Shown piece after piece: positions 20,617 to 32,166 of a stretch of 64,000 nt of DNA; the first letter of the stretch is position 1; every line of letters starts with the position of its first letter. This stretch comes from Nemertoderma westbladi. Lineage: Eukaryota > Xenacoelomorpha > Nemertodermatida > Nemertodermatidae. The DNA lies in assembly GCA_032718475.1 (NCBI GenBank), contig JAUCBJ010002641.1, positions 1-64,000 of the forward strand, written 5' to 3'. The notes under the pieces are model-generated. The model was given only the letters and a program-made list of their open reading frames with translations, was not told where the DNA came from and did not search any database. The position numbers were made by a program, and so were the translations under genes.

Positions 20617-20625
20617 TGGGAGCGG
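20617..20625 (+). promoter_or_regulatory. Polypurine tract of element 2
   Basis: CTGGGAGCGG directly abuts the TG of the second LTR. Element 3 has TTGGAGCGG in the same place (58243-58251). GGAGCGG is therefore shared by two distinct BEL elements and is the likely plus-strand primer. Confidence 0.75.
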
Positions 20626-21834
20626 TGTAAAAGCTTTTGTGGGATAACTGATTCGTTTGCCTTGCCAACCAGTTCCCCCCCTGTCGCTGAATACTCTAAA
20701 AAGGGATACCTAGCTAGAATAGTGTAAGCTACCAGCTTATTGGCTGATGTGCTGTACGGAAGTATCTGGGCTCCGTTTAATCGGCCAACCAGCTTAGGGA
20801 GGTTGCCTCAGCCCTGCTGTCCGTATCGGCCAATAGAATTTGAGTGGGCGTTGATTTCGACCTATCCAGAGCTACTGAACTGAAATTTTCCTATCTCACT
20901 GCTCATCCTCTGTGTTGAACGGGAGCTTCGTGGAATAAGTGTAGTTGGTATTCTCGTATAGAGTAGTCACGAGTTTTTCAAAGCCACGAAAGAACGGCTT
21001 TATAGTGTTTTGTGCTTTTCTGCTTTTTAGCTCAACACTAGTAGGTTTAATTATAAGGACATATATCCTTTAACTAACCATACCGGACTGCATACCAAAC
21101 GCACGGCATACTACTGACTGCTGAAACATTGCAAACTCATAACAATTAGTGTTCAGTTGTTGTTTTATACTGCTATTTACTGTCAGTTCTTCATAATATG
21201 GTTGATGAATTATTATATTTGGAATAACGATAAATAACCCCGAAACCCAATATTCTTGATATACCGAAGGTACGAGAGAAAGGTTACAGATAAACGATTG
21301 TGACTTATGTTAAAGTGGTTTGAAGTGAATCGAATGTTATTTGATAGACCCTACATGAGTCAGTCCGTGTTCCTTTTATATGTGACTAAAATCAGTGAAG
21401 ACCGGCAGATTAGTGTGCAGTATTGTGCAGCATTGTGTATGAGTGAGTCTGTTAAAGAAGCATTTCCTAAAGAATGCGCCATATATGTTAATTATAACTA
21501 AACCATATCGTTGTGAGTAGTTTAAGTCATAACTCTGTTTATATAGATAGAGCGCCACGTCCTAAAGGAACTGTTAATATTCCCCGAAGGTGAATAATAT
21601 TGTCAGAGATTATATAATACTGTCAGTCGAATAATACATTAGGCTTACATAGCAATAAGATTAAACCGTCGAACCCAATCTCCCGGGTATAACCAGCGGG
21701 TGAATGATCGCGCACGGATTGGTTTCGACTAGTGTAGTGAATCAAATACTTGTCGTAGGCTAAAAAGCGATTTAATATCTAGAAGACATCATAATTTGGC
21801 GGGTTAAACTGCCAAAGGTCTGAAAGCGCGAACA
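20626..21834 (+). repeat. Second full LTR of BEL element 2
   Basis: Matches 6095-7303 base for base, at a constant offset of 14531, apart from about three substitutions noted by eye. It follows the polypurine tract. Confidence 0.9.
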
Positions 21835-22879
21835 TTAAAGGATATATGCTTCTTTATTGCAGTAAGCAATAAAGTTGAAAATACCGGTCAACCGGTAAAC
21901 TTGAACCGGTACTTCTGTAGGTCAGTAGGCCCAACTGCCAGAACCGGTACTGCTGTAGGCCCGTAGGTCCAACTGCCAGAACCGGTACTTCTGTAGGTCC
22001 GTAGGCCTAACTGTCCTAACCGGTACTTCCGTATAAGTACATTAGTATTATTCGATTTGATTGTTGTATACCGGTAGGTCTTAGTACTTAATCAGGGAAC
22101 GGCCGCCCTGGTTTTTTATTGAGATTTTACTTATTTCTGTCAAGTTTTATTTGTTTGTAGGCCAGTATTGAACAGAAGACGTGTAAGCCTGATCAGATTG
22201 TACAGACAATTTGTAGGCTGAGCTGTTGTCTGATTGCTTTTAGGTCTGAACGGATTACAGTGTGTGTAGAGCACCTGTCCGATTAAGTACGGTTAGGAAG
22301 TAGGGGCAGCGAATGCTGTAAGGTAAACCCCCAATTAAAGAATAAGTCGTACTACTGGGTTAGAACGCATACTGCCTAATCATTTCGGAGTCTGCATGTC
22401 CTGTAGTTTATTTAGGCTTGAGAGTAGTCTGCCATCGTTTAGTTTGTACTTTGTTTGTGTAAGTCCGTACGGGTAGCGTATAATTTTATTTAGATATTTT
22501 GTAGGCTGGATAGTTGTCTGGCTGTTGTTGGGTCTGAACGGATTGCAGCGTGTGTAGATCACTTGTCCGATAAAGAACGGTTAGGAAGTAGGGGCAGCGA
22601 ATGCTGTAAGGTAAACCCCCAATTAAAGAATAAGTCGTACTACTGGGTTAGAACGCATACTACCTAATTATTTCGGAGTCTGCATATACCGTAGTTTGTT
22701 TAGGCTTGATAGTAGTCTGTCAGTGTTCGGTCTGCATTTTGTTTGAGTAGTTTGTACGCGTAGCGTAATATTTATTATTCAGAGTTTATGCGATTATCCG
22801 CAACATTCATTCCCCAAGTTTGTTCCTACAGTAATTGTGTTTGTTATACATACCGTTATAGTCAAATTAACCCCGGTAC
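21835..22879 (+). repeat. Duplicated leader segment after the 3' LTR
   Basis: Copy of leader positions 7304-8348, including the 47-bp array and the 290-bp duplication. It stops abruptly at CCCCGGTAC and is joined through TTTTATATTATA to a partial LTR. A normal element has no leader after its 3' LTR. Confidence 0.9.
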
Positions 22880-22891
22880 ATTTTATATTAT

Positions 22892-23117
22892 ATTATATAA
22901 TACTGTCAGTCGAATAATACATTAGGCTTACATAGCAATAAGATTAAACCGTCGAACCCAATCTCCCGGGTATAACCAGCGGGTGAATGATCGCGCACGG
23001 ATTGGTTTCGACTAGTGTAGTGAATCAAATACTTGTCGTAGGCTAAAAAGCGATTTAATATCTAGAAGACATCATAATTTGGCGGGTTAAACTGCCAAAG
23101 GTCTGAAAGCGCGAACA
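22892..23117 (+). repeat. Partial third LTR of element 2 (last 226 bp)
   Basis: Equals LTR positions 7078-7303 and ends at the same CA, followed by GGTAT. It marks the true right end of the insertion. Confidence 0.85.
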
Positions 23118-24663
23118 GGTATATAAGATATAGATATTAGTTAGCAGTTAGTAGCGTTAGTAGCGAGAGGAGGGCATGTGAGTACAGCTGGGTAAATCGT
23201 GTGGCCACACGACGCACACTGCTGTACTGCATAGGCCCACAGAGTAGGCCAGAATGTGGATTAGGGAATAGAATAATCAATAGGAAGCAGTAAGGTAGTA
23301 GGATTGAAATTAAATCAAAAATAAAATTAGAATAAGAATAGGGCTAAGAAGGGGAACAAATTATGGTAACAGTAGTAAGAATAGGCAATAACTCAGAAAT
23401 TCAGAAAGAGATAGGCCATCGAACTGAACTTAAACCACCTAAGCCCATCACTCATCACGTTTGCGCCTTGGCAAGGCACCACCTACGGGTGAGCGATCGG
23501 GCAGAGTTCGAGATGGCAGGTAAACTTGTGAGAGAGGAGAGAAGCAGAGGAGAGGGAGGAGGAAGCTAGGGCGCAGAGCTACGGCTTCGAGGAATAAGCA
23601 GCCTTAGACGAACTTCGTTGGGCTTCATCAGGGAATTCGGGGGAGTCTCTAGGGAAAGAACTGGGGTGGACGGTGGGATCACCGAAACAGTCGACGTCGG
23701 GATTGCAAGCAATGAAGATGATCTTATGGGACGCCACCAGAGGGAGACAACCGGGCCACTCCGAGGGGCCACCTGCGAAACGGTATCGGGCACTAATAAC
23801 ACCAGCGCCCAAGGAGCCAACAACCGGAATCAGCAGGGAGGTGGCGGCGAGAGTCCGAAAGCAGAAAGCGGATCCCAGAGGAGCGGTGGTGACCAAGAAA
23901 CGACCCAGGGAAGAGGACGCCAGGGCGAACTATCCTCAGAGGAACAGATAGGTTCCCAGAGCCGAGGGAGAGAGACTGAGGCTCTGATGTAGTGCGCCTG
24001 GAAGGCGCCACGTGAGACGTGCGAACCATGCACAAATTTAATTAATGTGAATAATCATATAAGTACAATTTGTATGTACGTACGTAGCAATTAGTAATCT
24101 ACAAATATATACGTTCGGAGTAAGTACTATAGTCATACAACCTTTCTCAATTAGCTACTGGGACTGGGGGGTAAACTGACTATGGCACTATGGACGAGAC
24201 ACCAGACAATTTCACACTTCTTGAGTGCGACGGCACGAGAGGGGGGGGGGGGGAGATTTGTCAGAAGGGATGAGGTAGTCAGAGTGGGGTTGAGGGACGG
24301 AGTAATGGAGCGAAGTGCAGAGAGAGTGCGGACGCAATTCTAGTGTGTGGGGGGGAGAATAAGAGGCTGAGTGAGGGACGAGGAGGTCCGAGTGTATGAG
24401 AGAGTTAGGATGAGAGTGAAGAAGAGATAGGGCGGAAGTGTTGGGGAAACAAAAGTTGCGTGAGAGGTGAGCGCGATCGGCCCGACATGAGACGCCAGGC
24501 ACACAGGGTAGCGTTATCATACCCATAGGGAGCGGCCTGGAAAGCCGGCTCCGAGAGAAAAGAATTCCACCCCACACCCGATACTAGATCGGGATCCAGC
24601 GGGATTGTAGCGCACTTTTTGGTTGATGCTATCTTCTTACTGGGAAGATAGCATGGGGGGGAG
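23118..24663 (+). other. Continuation of element 1 between pol and its 3' LTR
   Basis: Begins with the GGTAT duplicate and array-like TTAGTTAG sequence, then a coding-like stretch (23363-23951), then GA-rich low-complexity DNA with G13 at 24241-24253 and GGGGGG runs near 24350. A quasi-palindrome at 24629-24655 (GCTATCTTC...GAAGATAGC) sits just before the putative LTR. Apart from the listed ORF nothing is recognised. Confidence 0.5.
23363..23951 (+). pseudogene. Broken accessory ORF of element 1
   Basis: The first 69 codons are open from ATG 23363 (KPPKPITHHVCALARHHLRV, then a Glu/Arg-rich stretch). A shift near 23540 leads into a second frame that has a TAA at about 23596 and then runs open to 23951, with PPAKRYRALITP and a very basic end (TKKRPREEDARANYPQRNR). 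The position between pol and LTR and the basic tail match the accessory region of element 2. No known family. It may be a decayed version of the same kind of gene; joining the parts is inference. Confidence 0.4.
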
Positions 24664-25190
24664 TGTTAGCTTATTCAATCCCGCTAACACCCCATAAAGT
24701 TATAAGCCGATAAGCAATATTGGGAGCCACGAGATTGGGTAATTAACCAACTCGTGCCATCCCAATAAGAATGGGAAGGAGAAGCACACAATGAGGGTCA
24801 GGGGCCAAACCCCTAACCCAGAGAGAATAGGTGGAGTGAACGGGAACACTCCAAAGGGCGCCAACAAGGGTATCAACCAATCAGAGGGGGGAAAGGCATC
24901 GATTAGGTAGAGTAACAAGGCCAACCGTGCAATATAGCCACTTGGCAGTAATCATACCAATTCAGTTATCTCAGTGCAATACCGGTGCTAGATTAGGTTA
25001 CAATAGTTTAGCTAGGGAAGGACCGGGACTTTAGTTACCGTATCCCGCCTTCCGTATACGACAATTATCTCATATCTATATCTATATCTATATCTGCATA
25101 TCATATTATATACGACAAACAGCACAAACTCATTCACTCCTTATACACGGCGGGGACGCGTGAACTAAAACCGGATAAACCGGGATCCCT
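24664..25190 (+). repeat. Putative 3' LTR of BEL element 1
   Basis: TGTTAGCTTATTCAATCCCGC follows a purine-rich run (GCATGGGGGGGAG), as expected after a polypurine tract. The region contains a TATATC microsatellite (about 25076-25103) and ends near the start of a LINE fragment. There is no second copy in the window to define the ends, so the right boundary is approximate. Confidence 0.5.
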
Positions 25191-25191
25191 C

Positions 25192-25526
25192 TTGGATCCC
25201 GTCACAGAAATTACTCGTCCTAAACCACTCAAACCACTAATAGTGGGCTGCATATACCGCTCTGAAAAAATATCTAAAGAAGTTTTTATCGCTGACTTAG
25301 ATACTAGATTACTGACTTTAGCTGAAAGTAATTATGATGTAGTGCTAACAGGTGATTTCAATATTAATACTCTAAAGAAAAATACACAATCTGACAGCTA
25401 TTTAAATGTGCTTCAGTCTAACGGATTTACCCAAACCATTAAAAAACCTACGCGAATTACGAAATACTCAGAAACTCTTATTGACCATATATGTACCAAT
25501 ATTACTTCTTCTATATGTAACAGCGG
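25192..25526 (+). pseudogene. LINE 2 endonuclease fragment
   Basis: Encodes the middle of the EEP endonuclease (LIVGCIYRSE, LTGDFNINTL, ETLIDHICTNI). The last codons after CNSG belong to the inserted repeat beginning at 25527. The reading frame continues at about 29220. Confidence 0.85.
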
Positions 25527-25637
25527 TGTGGGGCGAGACACGAATGGCGAGCCATCAGCGAACTGATATAATTATACTATGGCCGTTTTTCAAAAGTCTG
25601 TGTGTGTGTGTGTCAGTGTGTGTGTCGGAAGCCATAA
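25527..25637 (+). repeat. Interspersed repeat with GT microsatellite, copy 1
   Basis: TGTGGGGCGAGACACGAATG through CAAAAGTC, then (TG)n, then GTCGGAAGCCATAA. The same module with a much longer internal array is at 26264-26542. It is a small mobile repeat of unknown class. Confidence 0.8.
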
Positions 25638-26263
25638 TCCAAATTTATATCTTCAGCTAAATTGTATGGTTGAATCGAATTATTTTGATTCTTCTATCGG
25701 TAATTAATTATTTAGGGGGGTAACATTTATCCCATCTGGTATAAAATTAACATGGGTAGATTTGCCGTGTCCCATTCTATCAAAGTCTTTACTTTATACT
25801 CGAGATTAATGTCAAGTTTTATAGTTATTTATTGATTTACAATTAAAATTGCATTTTCATCAATTAATTCATACGCAGGCTCTAACCGCCTAATGACAGT
25901 CAATACGGAGTAATTCCTTCCCGTGTCTTAGCAACGCTGAGAATGTCCTGGCTTGTTAGAGGCGGACTGCTGCTGGTAGGATAGCATTAATTCCCTATCC
26001 ATTCACTCATTCTCCATAGAACTGGCTGACGGTGGCTTGTTAGAGGCAGACTGCTGCTGGTAGGATAGCATTAATTCCCTATCCATTCACTCACATAGAA
26101 CTGGATGACTGGAGGTGTGTGTGTGATTAGGTATCGGGTTATTCAATGATATTAATATTATTACTAAAGTAACGTCGGGATGTTAATTTTCACTGCAGCT
26201 ATGATTCTCTCTGGTTTGTTGAATGAGTGAAATAAATTATTGTTTTTATGTTCCAAATATCAA
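25638..26263 (+). other. Non-coding filler of the composite insertion
   Basis: No ORF is supported. It includes a tandem duplication of about 80 bp (25951-26112), whose units begin GCTTGTTAGAGGC and contain GACTGCTGCTGGTAGGATAG and ATTCCCTATCCATTCACTC. Confidence 0.6.
25951..26112. repeat. Tandem duplication, about 80 bp unit
   Basis: Two adjacent units differ by one substitution (GGCGGACTG/GGCAGACTG) and a few missing bases near CATAGAACTGG. Confidence 0.9.
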
Positions 26264-26542
<279 letters not shown>

Positions 26543-26548
26543 ATGTCG

Positions 26549-26787
26549 CCCATGTGAAGAATACCAAGATTTCACTTTTCGGTCGACTTTTTATTGGAAT
26601 TTTATATGTGAAGATTTTTTATTTTTTTAATTTATCTTTATTCTGTACATATACTAATTCGTTTATTGTTTTGGTTAAATTCAGCCCTTCTGTAACCTGT
26701 GTTTTTGGTGAAAACCTGGTATTCTTCACATGGGGGTAACTGCAAAGTGAAATATAACTGTAGAAAGTCTGGTATTCTTCACATGGG
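26549..26787. repeat. MITE-like element with 17-bp inverted repeats
   Basis: CCCATGTGAAGAATACC (26549-26565) has perfect inverted copies at 26718-26734 and 26771-26787. A small non-autonomous DNA element, or two overlapping ones, is likely. The interior is AT-rich and carries no gene. Confidence 0.6.
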
Positions 26788-27456
26788 CCCCATTCTCCCC
26801 CATAGAGCCTAAGGCATGGCAAGGGCAGCAGCCGTGCCCAATAATATTTCTCGAAGTTGTACATTACTAACATAGCTAGCTAAAGTCATTGACCAAGCCA
26901 GTGCCTAAGCTAGCACACAAGGACATGGCCTAACTGTAGTAGTCTAGTAGAAGGAATAGAATATAAAATACATCTAGAAATAATAGAATAGAATAGAATA
27001 AATAGAATAGAAATACATCTCAACAGACATCAATTAATTTGCCTGTGCCTACCATAACTAAGGTGACCAGACGTCCCGCTAAAAAAAGTTTAATTTAAAA
27101 AAGTTTAGTTTAGTTTAAAAAAAGTGTCTCCAGAGATATTACACCAGTTACACCGCAGTAATTCTTCTACCTTGTATAGCTGTTTGTTTGTAACAATGGA
27201 AAGCTGGCCCTGCAATGATTCCAAATATGTAACACAATTTTAATTTCGTTGAAAAATAGTTGAGATATGGGTGTTCAAATTTTGCATGGTATGCGCCTGC
27301 ACCTGCGCGAGGCTATTATATTCTGTTTAATGAATATTGTTTCTTTAATCCAAACCATTTTGGAGCAATAAAACGCACATAATTTACAGTAAAACTAAGA
27401 ATAAATAGATAAATAAAAATTAATTCAGACTATTAAAACATGTTAAAAATGATGAG
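26788..27456 (+). other. AT-rich non-coding stretch
   Basis: No gene is seen. It contains short AATAGAATAG repeats (26948-27010) and AAAAAGTTTAATTT repeats (27085-27125), then the A/T-rich end of the minus-strand LINE. Confidence 0.5.
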
Positions 27457-29045
27457 TTAGCCAGGGCGTTTCGAGGGCCAGCGCCTTTTTAAGGATGTTT
27501 GGGAGAGAGGGAAGACCTGTGCAGTGGACCGCGTGGTCCAACAGAAAAGACAGATGCATGCGGGTGTCGCCTTCCAACACTTTTTGTCCCGGCAGAACTT
27601 GTGGTGCGACCCATTACTGATGAACTGGGCAGCTGCTCGACGCCTGATGCCAGTCAGTTTTGGATGCGAAAGTAATGAAGGTTCGCTCCGGTCCGGTGGG
27701 TTATCCACAGCATTTAGTATAGCTGTGGAGCTGGAGTACTTGCTGATCCCGCACCAAAGTTTCCAGAAGAAAGCACGGAGTTTCACTACATGTTTTAAAT
27801 TATGGGCATCGTCAGCATTAATGCCATACACACAACATCCGTAGGTTGTGGAAGGGGCAATTACCTGGTGCCATAGGCGCCTTGCTGATGTTATCGAGAT
27901 TAAATTAAAATTAATTGTAGTCGCCAGGCGGATGCAGGCAGAGATGCCGCGTTTATATAGATGACTGTAGTGCCACGAAGAACAAACTGTGGGTGTGAGC
28001 ACTACTCCGAGATACTCAAAGGAGTTTACGAACTCAATAGGTGAGCCGCAGTAAGTGAGTTTGTCCGAGCGGCAGAGACGACCCCCACGGCAGAATTTGA
28101 TGGCTTTGGTTTTCTTCTCATTAACGATGATGTCGTTTTCTTTACAGTAGTCCGATAAAGTGTCGAGACCAGCCTGGACTTTGGCGATCGTGTTTCCAAC
28201 AATGGCGACGTCATCTGCGTACATAAATAGTAATAGGCCACTACATGCTACGGCTAAAACAGTTGGAAGATTGGAACAAACTAAATAAAAAGCAAAGGAA
28301 AAAGCTTGTCCCCTTGGATCACACCAATGGATTGAGTTATCGGGTCCAAAATGTATAACCCTAGACAGATACAAACGAAGTTGGTGGCTGATAATGCCCA
28401 CAGGGCAGCGATAAAAGCCCGGCTCACCCCCAACTTGGACAGTTTGAAACAAAGTTTCTTTCTATTAACGGAATCGAACGCCTTAGTAAAATCCACGAAA
28501 ACACAGTATTTGTTGCCCCGTGGTGTACTCAGGGCCTGCTGTATCTGGGAGATTAGACTTGTTGCTGCCTGGATTGTTGGGCGTCCTTTCCGAAACCCAA
28601 ACTGGCAGTCTGGGAGGAATCTGGCGGATTCTGCCCAGGTATATAGTCTGTTGAAAAGGATTGTAGTATAAGCCTATAGTAGACAGGATAGTAAGGCAAT
28701 GCCGCGGTAAGAGTTAGGAGAGCTCTTAGGCCCCTTCCCTTTGTGCAGGGGCAATAAATACGAGGTCAGCCAGACAATTGGGCAGACTGCAGCGGAGAAA
28801 CATCTAGAAAATAAGATGAGTAGGAAAGGAAGGAGGATGTCCAAAGCCAAACTTTAGCGATTCATTCGAAACACCATCGGGACCAGCAGCCTTATGGTTC
28901 TTCAGGTAAATCAGGAATATAAGTTTTGTGTCGACATCCCGGGTTAGTAGGGAGTTGAAATGTGAGGACCAGTGGTGCAGGGGTGCTGAAGGAGTACGCT
29001 TAACCTTGGTTAAATTCCAAAAGTTTTTGAGGTCGTACCCAGCCT
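27457..29045 (-). pseudogene. Minus-strand LINE reverse transcriptase, broken
   Basis: Reading from 29045 down: KAAGPDG start block, SYRGIALLSCLL interrupted by a TAG, FGFRKGRPT, YCVFVDFTKAFDSVNR, VIQGDKLFPLLF (usually QGD..SP.LF, so degenerate), FMYADDVAIVG, KTKAIKF, FEYLGV. The last frame (28452-27457) is open for 331 codons. A frameshift near 28300 separates it from the FVDFTKAF part. No endonuclease is present, so it is 5'-truncated. Clade uncertain (Jockey/I-like rather than CR1 by motif style). It sits inside the insertion that splits LINE 2. Confidence 0.75.
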
Positions 29046-29219
29046 GAGCTTTATATATATAAAAATAAATTTACATATGTTTTATTCAGTTATTATAATT
29101 TGTTTGTGCTATAATTGGTTAGCTTGAATTTAAGTATATTACTTTATAGTAGCTTACATACTCTACGTACAGGTGCTTTCATTGAACATTTGAACACGTG
29201 CTGCTCGAAGACCCCACAA
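29046..29219 (+). other. Flank between the minus-strand LINE and LINE 2
   Basis: AT-rich, no gene. The LINE 2 frame resumes at about 29220. Confidence 0.5.
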
Positions 29220-29717
29220 CGTGTTCTACTTACAGAGATAGGAACGACTGACCACTTACCAACATTCTTAGTTTTAAGCAATTATACATCTTACTTTAAA
29301 CCAGCTGAATCACAGATATCATACGATTATTCTAAATTTAATCCAGATTGCTTTTTAAATGAACTGCGAAAAGAACATTTATGGACATATAAATGTAGCC
29401 CCCTACCAGAACAACAAAAATTTGATTTATTTTACAAAAACTTTGAGGATATTTGCAAAGAACAATTACCACTAAAAACAATTTCCAAGAAAGATATTCC
29501 TCGTAAACCATGGTTAACCCAATCATTAATTAAGTCTATCCACAGAAAAAACAAACTTTACGCACATTATATCTCAAAGCCTACTGACCAAAACCATAAG
29601 ACATATAAACAATATCGTAATAACCTTACCTCACTTTTACGCCAATCAGAAAAAAAATACTACACTGACCAATTTGAAAAAAATAAATCCAATATTAAAA
29701 AAACATGGAAGGTTATT
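29220..29717 (+). pseudogene. LINE 2 endonuclease end and linker
   Basis: Encodes TTDHLPTFLVL (endonuclease C-terminal motif), then the linker (KPWLTQSLIKSIHRKNKLY, YRNNLTSLLRQSEKKYY, IKKTWKVI), closely matching the first LINE (NPWITENLLKSIRTKEKLY, IRKTWTVI). It is interrupted after KVI by the fold-back insertion and continues at 31882. Confidence 0.85.
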
Positions 29718-30289
29718 CCCCATTAAAAACTTTTTAAAATAACAATACAATGGTGGGCTATGTAAAAAAATATCCGAATTCGCCCTAGGGAAAATAACCA
29801 GTTATTAATCCTATCCCGCTTTTGGTAGCTTAGTTACATCCAATCAATTAGAATATAATAATAAAATATAAAATATTCGCATATTAATAGGTTCCATCCA
29901 TTAGCTACCATGGTTACAATTCACAACCACTTTGATTATAACTTAAGGCAGCGAAAGTAATGTACAGAGGCGCTTGCATACCTGGAAGATGTATAGTAAA
30001 TCTGGAACTGATTTTAAAGATTGAGACCTGATAATATGAGGGAGCTGAGTTCTAGAAATTCACATTTGCTGCAATTCCTTCAATGATAAAATGTCCCTTT
30101 CATATTCACGCAACTAAAGTTTACGGTAGCTATGTTTTAGGTAAGCATAGCTATTATTTTCGACACTGGTTCCGTTCTCCTACTTTCCCGTACAAATTTT
30201 TTCATCGTAGCACTTGTTAATTTTTATATATAATTTCAATTTATTATACAGTAGTTCCTTTTAAAAAATATTATTCTAGAAGGAATACC

Positions 30290-30910
30290 GTTTTGACTAG
30301 AGGTCTGTATAGCACTACATTTTTAAAACATATATCATTGTTACATGGCAACGTTGAAGAGTTTTAGAACAAATGAAAATAATTATATACTATTCTAAAC
30401 CATAAATAAAATAAAATAATATTACGTTCTAGAACATATAGCTAGTTTATTTTTAATTTTAAAATAGCTAGTAAATTAAAGAAAAGTATTTAAATGAATT
30501 TCTGAATACATTTAAATGAATATTGAAAATTATTATATTTCTAACATATACCGGTAGCTATTTTTTTTAATTAAAATAGCTATTAAATTAAAAAAGTTAT
30601 TTTTAAATCAATTTCTGAATAGGCCTACATTTAAATGAAAATTGAAAATTTCCAAAGCACCAAACATAAATAAAACAATTTTATATTTTTTTAAATTACA
30701 AGCTAATTAAAAATTTATAAATAACTAGCTATATGTACTAGAACGTTATATTTTTAATTTTATTTAAGTTCTAGAATTAGGGTATAATAATACTGTATAA
30801 TATTTATAATTTGTTCTAGGACTCTAAAATGTTGCCATGGTAACCATGATTTATGGTATAAACATGTAGTGCTATGCGGATTCGGAACTGTTACCTTAGT
30901 TTTAATATTT
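30290..30910. repeat. Long inverted repeat with internal duplication
   Basis: Left-arm motifs TATAGCACTACAT, TTACATGGCAAC, TTTTAGAACAAAT, ATATAGCTAG recur inverted in the right arm (CTAGCTATAT, TTGTTCTAGGA, GTTGCCATGGTAA, ATGTAGTGCTATG). The loop side also has a direct duplication of about 100 bp (TTTCTGAATA...CATTTAAATGAA...TTGAAAATT twice). Confidence 0.75.
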
Positions 30911-31800
30911 TCTGCGTCAAGAGTCAGTCCCCAAATCTGCAAACTGTGATAACAAATGTACGTTATTCAAGAAAGATCGATCACTAAGGAGACGTGGGGG
31001 GGGGGGGGGGGGTTGTTGGACGCAAATCCCAACTCGTCGAATTTATATTTCGTCTTAATGTTAAATTAAAAATTAAGGGGAATGAGCGTTTACAAATTGC
31101 ACTCTTATTCTAACCAAAACAATAAGTTAAAGACAATAGAACAGGTCACAGTTGTATTTTTTAGGAGTAATCAGCTGTTATTTGCGTCGATTTTACCCTG
31201 GAGCGGTATAAAAGTAAAAAAAATGTAAAATGTTTATTCGGCTGTTAGGCCAGGGATTACGTGCAAAGTCGGGCGATCTACTGCATTTCCAGTGCGGGCC
31301 CCCTCAAACTATACTCCACAGAGGAAAAGCCAGTACCGGTACTCATTTAGCTACGACTTCAGGATGCAAGCAAAAATGCGCCCTTGTTACACCCGCTTTT
31401 TATTCCGTCGAAAGTCCCATTATCTGTAGCTGGGAAATAAATATGAGAAATAGAGCTATAACATTTACGCTGTTACCTACTATATAAATACATAATTTAA
31501 TAAATGTTTTGATTGTTCTACTGCAGAAAGGCCACATACGAAAGCACTAAAAATGACTGAAATAATAGACATAAAATAAGATTACTGAAATAATGTCTAC
31601 CATAAGTCATAGTCGTTGAATTAAATCGTATCAATATAGGAAAATAATAGTGATAAAATATATATGCTTAGTTATTTCCCCCCAAAAATACCACGCCCCA
31701 TTTTTAATCAACTCCCCCCAAACAAAACCCTTTTAGAAATGTTTGAAGCCTTAGCAATAAATTACTCGTAGGTGAGTGAAGGTAATGGGGAATAACACAC

Positions 31801-31870
31801 TTATTACCCTATTATTGAGTTATTTTTCCGGTTAAATAACCGGGAAAATAACTCAATAATAGGGTAATAA
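31801..31870. repeat. 70-bp near-perfect palindrome
   Basis: Arms 31801-31834 and 31837-31870 pair over 34 bases with one mismatch (T/C at 31827) around a central AA. The outer arm begins TTATTACCCTATTATTGAG. Confidence 0.95.
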
Positions 31871-31881
31871 ATATAGTTATT

Positions 31882-32162
31882 AACACAGCTCTTCTTCTTC
31901 TTCTTCTTCTTATAAATCCTCCACAAATGCCATACCTAGGGCTCTAAATATAAAAGATGCTCAGAATAGCAATATTTCAATCACCAAAACCTCGGAAATG
32001 GCTGAAGTATTTAACATTTTCTTCACTACTGTAGGTCCAAAATTAGCTGCTAATATTGCCCACTCACCACGCTCACCCACAAGATATATTACTCATAAAA
32101 AATACAATTCCTTTAGTCTCATAGAAACGTCTGCTGTTGAAGTTCACTATCACTTGTTAAAT
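31882..32162 (+). pseudogene. LINE 2 region before the RT core
   Basis: After a CTT microsatellite (about 31893-31913) the frame encodes KTSEMAEVFNIFFTTVGPKL and SFSLIETSAVEVHYHLLNL, matching the first LINE (EIAETFNKHFATVGPKLQ, SFSLAETSPLEVQYKILQL). It breaks at TTAA 32163-32166, where a MITE is inserted. Confidence 0.85.
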
Positions 32163-32166
32163 TTAA

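Larger units (their letters stand above)
6095..23117 (+). mobile_element. BEL/Pao retrotransposon, element 2 (young, full length)
   Basis: A 17 kb element: LTR 6095-7303, leader 7304-9552, one gag-pol ORF 9553-17595, post-pol region with a putative spliced accessory gene, LTR 20626-21834, then a second copy of the leader start (21835-22879) joined to the last 226 bp of a third LTR (22892-23117). The ends are TG and CA and are flanked by GGTAT. The two long terminal copies show only a handful of substitutions by eye over about 2.25 kb (for example at the CTGTCACTG/CTGTCGCTG and CCTTATC/CCGTATC positions), and the polyprotein has no interruption, so the insertion is recent. Confidence 0.9.
29718..31875. 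mobile_element. Fold-back / palindromic DNA element inserted in LINE 2
   Basis: Flanked by GTTATT on both sides (29712-29717 and 31876-31881); removing it restores the LINE codon order KVI-NTA. The interior is AT-rich and non-coding. It contains a long imperfect inverted repeat (about 30290-30570 against 30700-30910, e.g. TAGCACTACAT and ATGTAGTGCTA), a G17 run (30996-31012), and ends with a 70-bp near-perfect palindrome (31801-31870). No transposase is seen, so it is non-autonomous. Confidence 0.6.
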
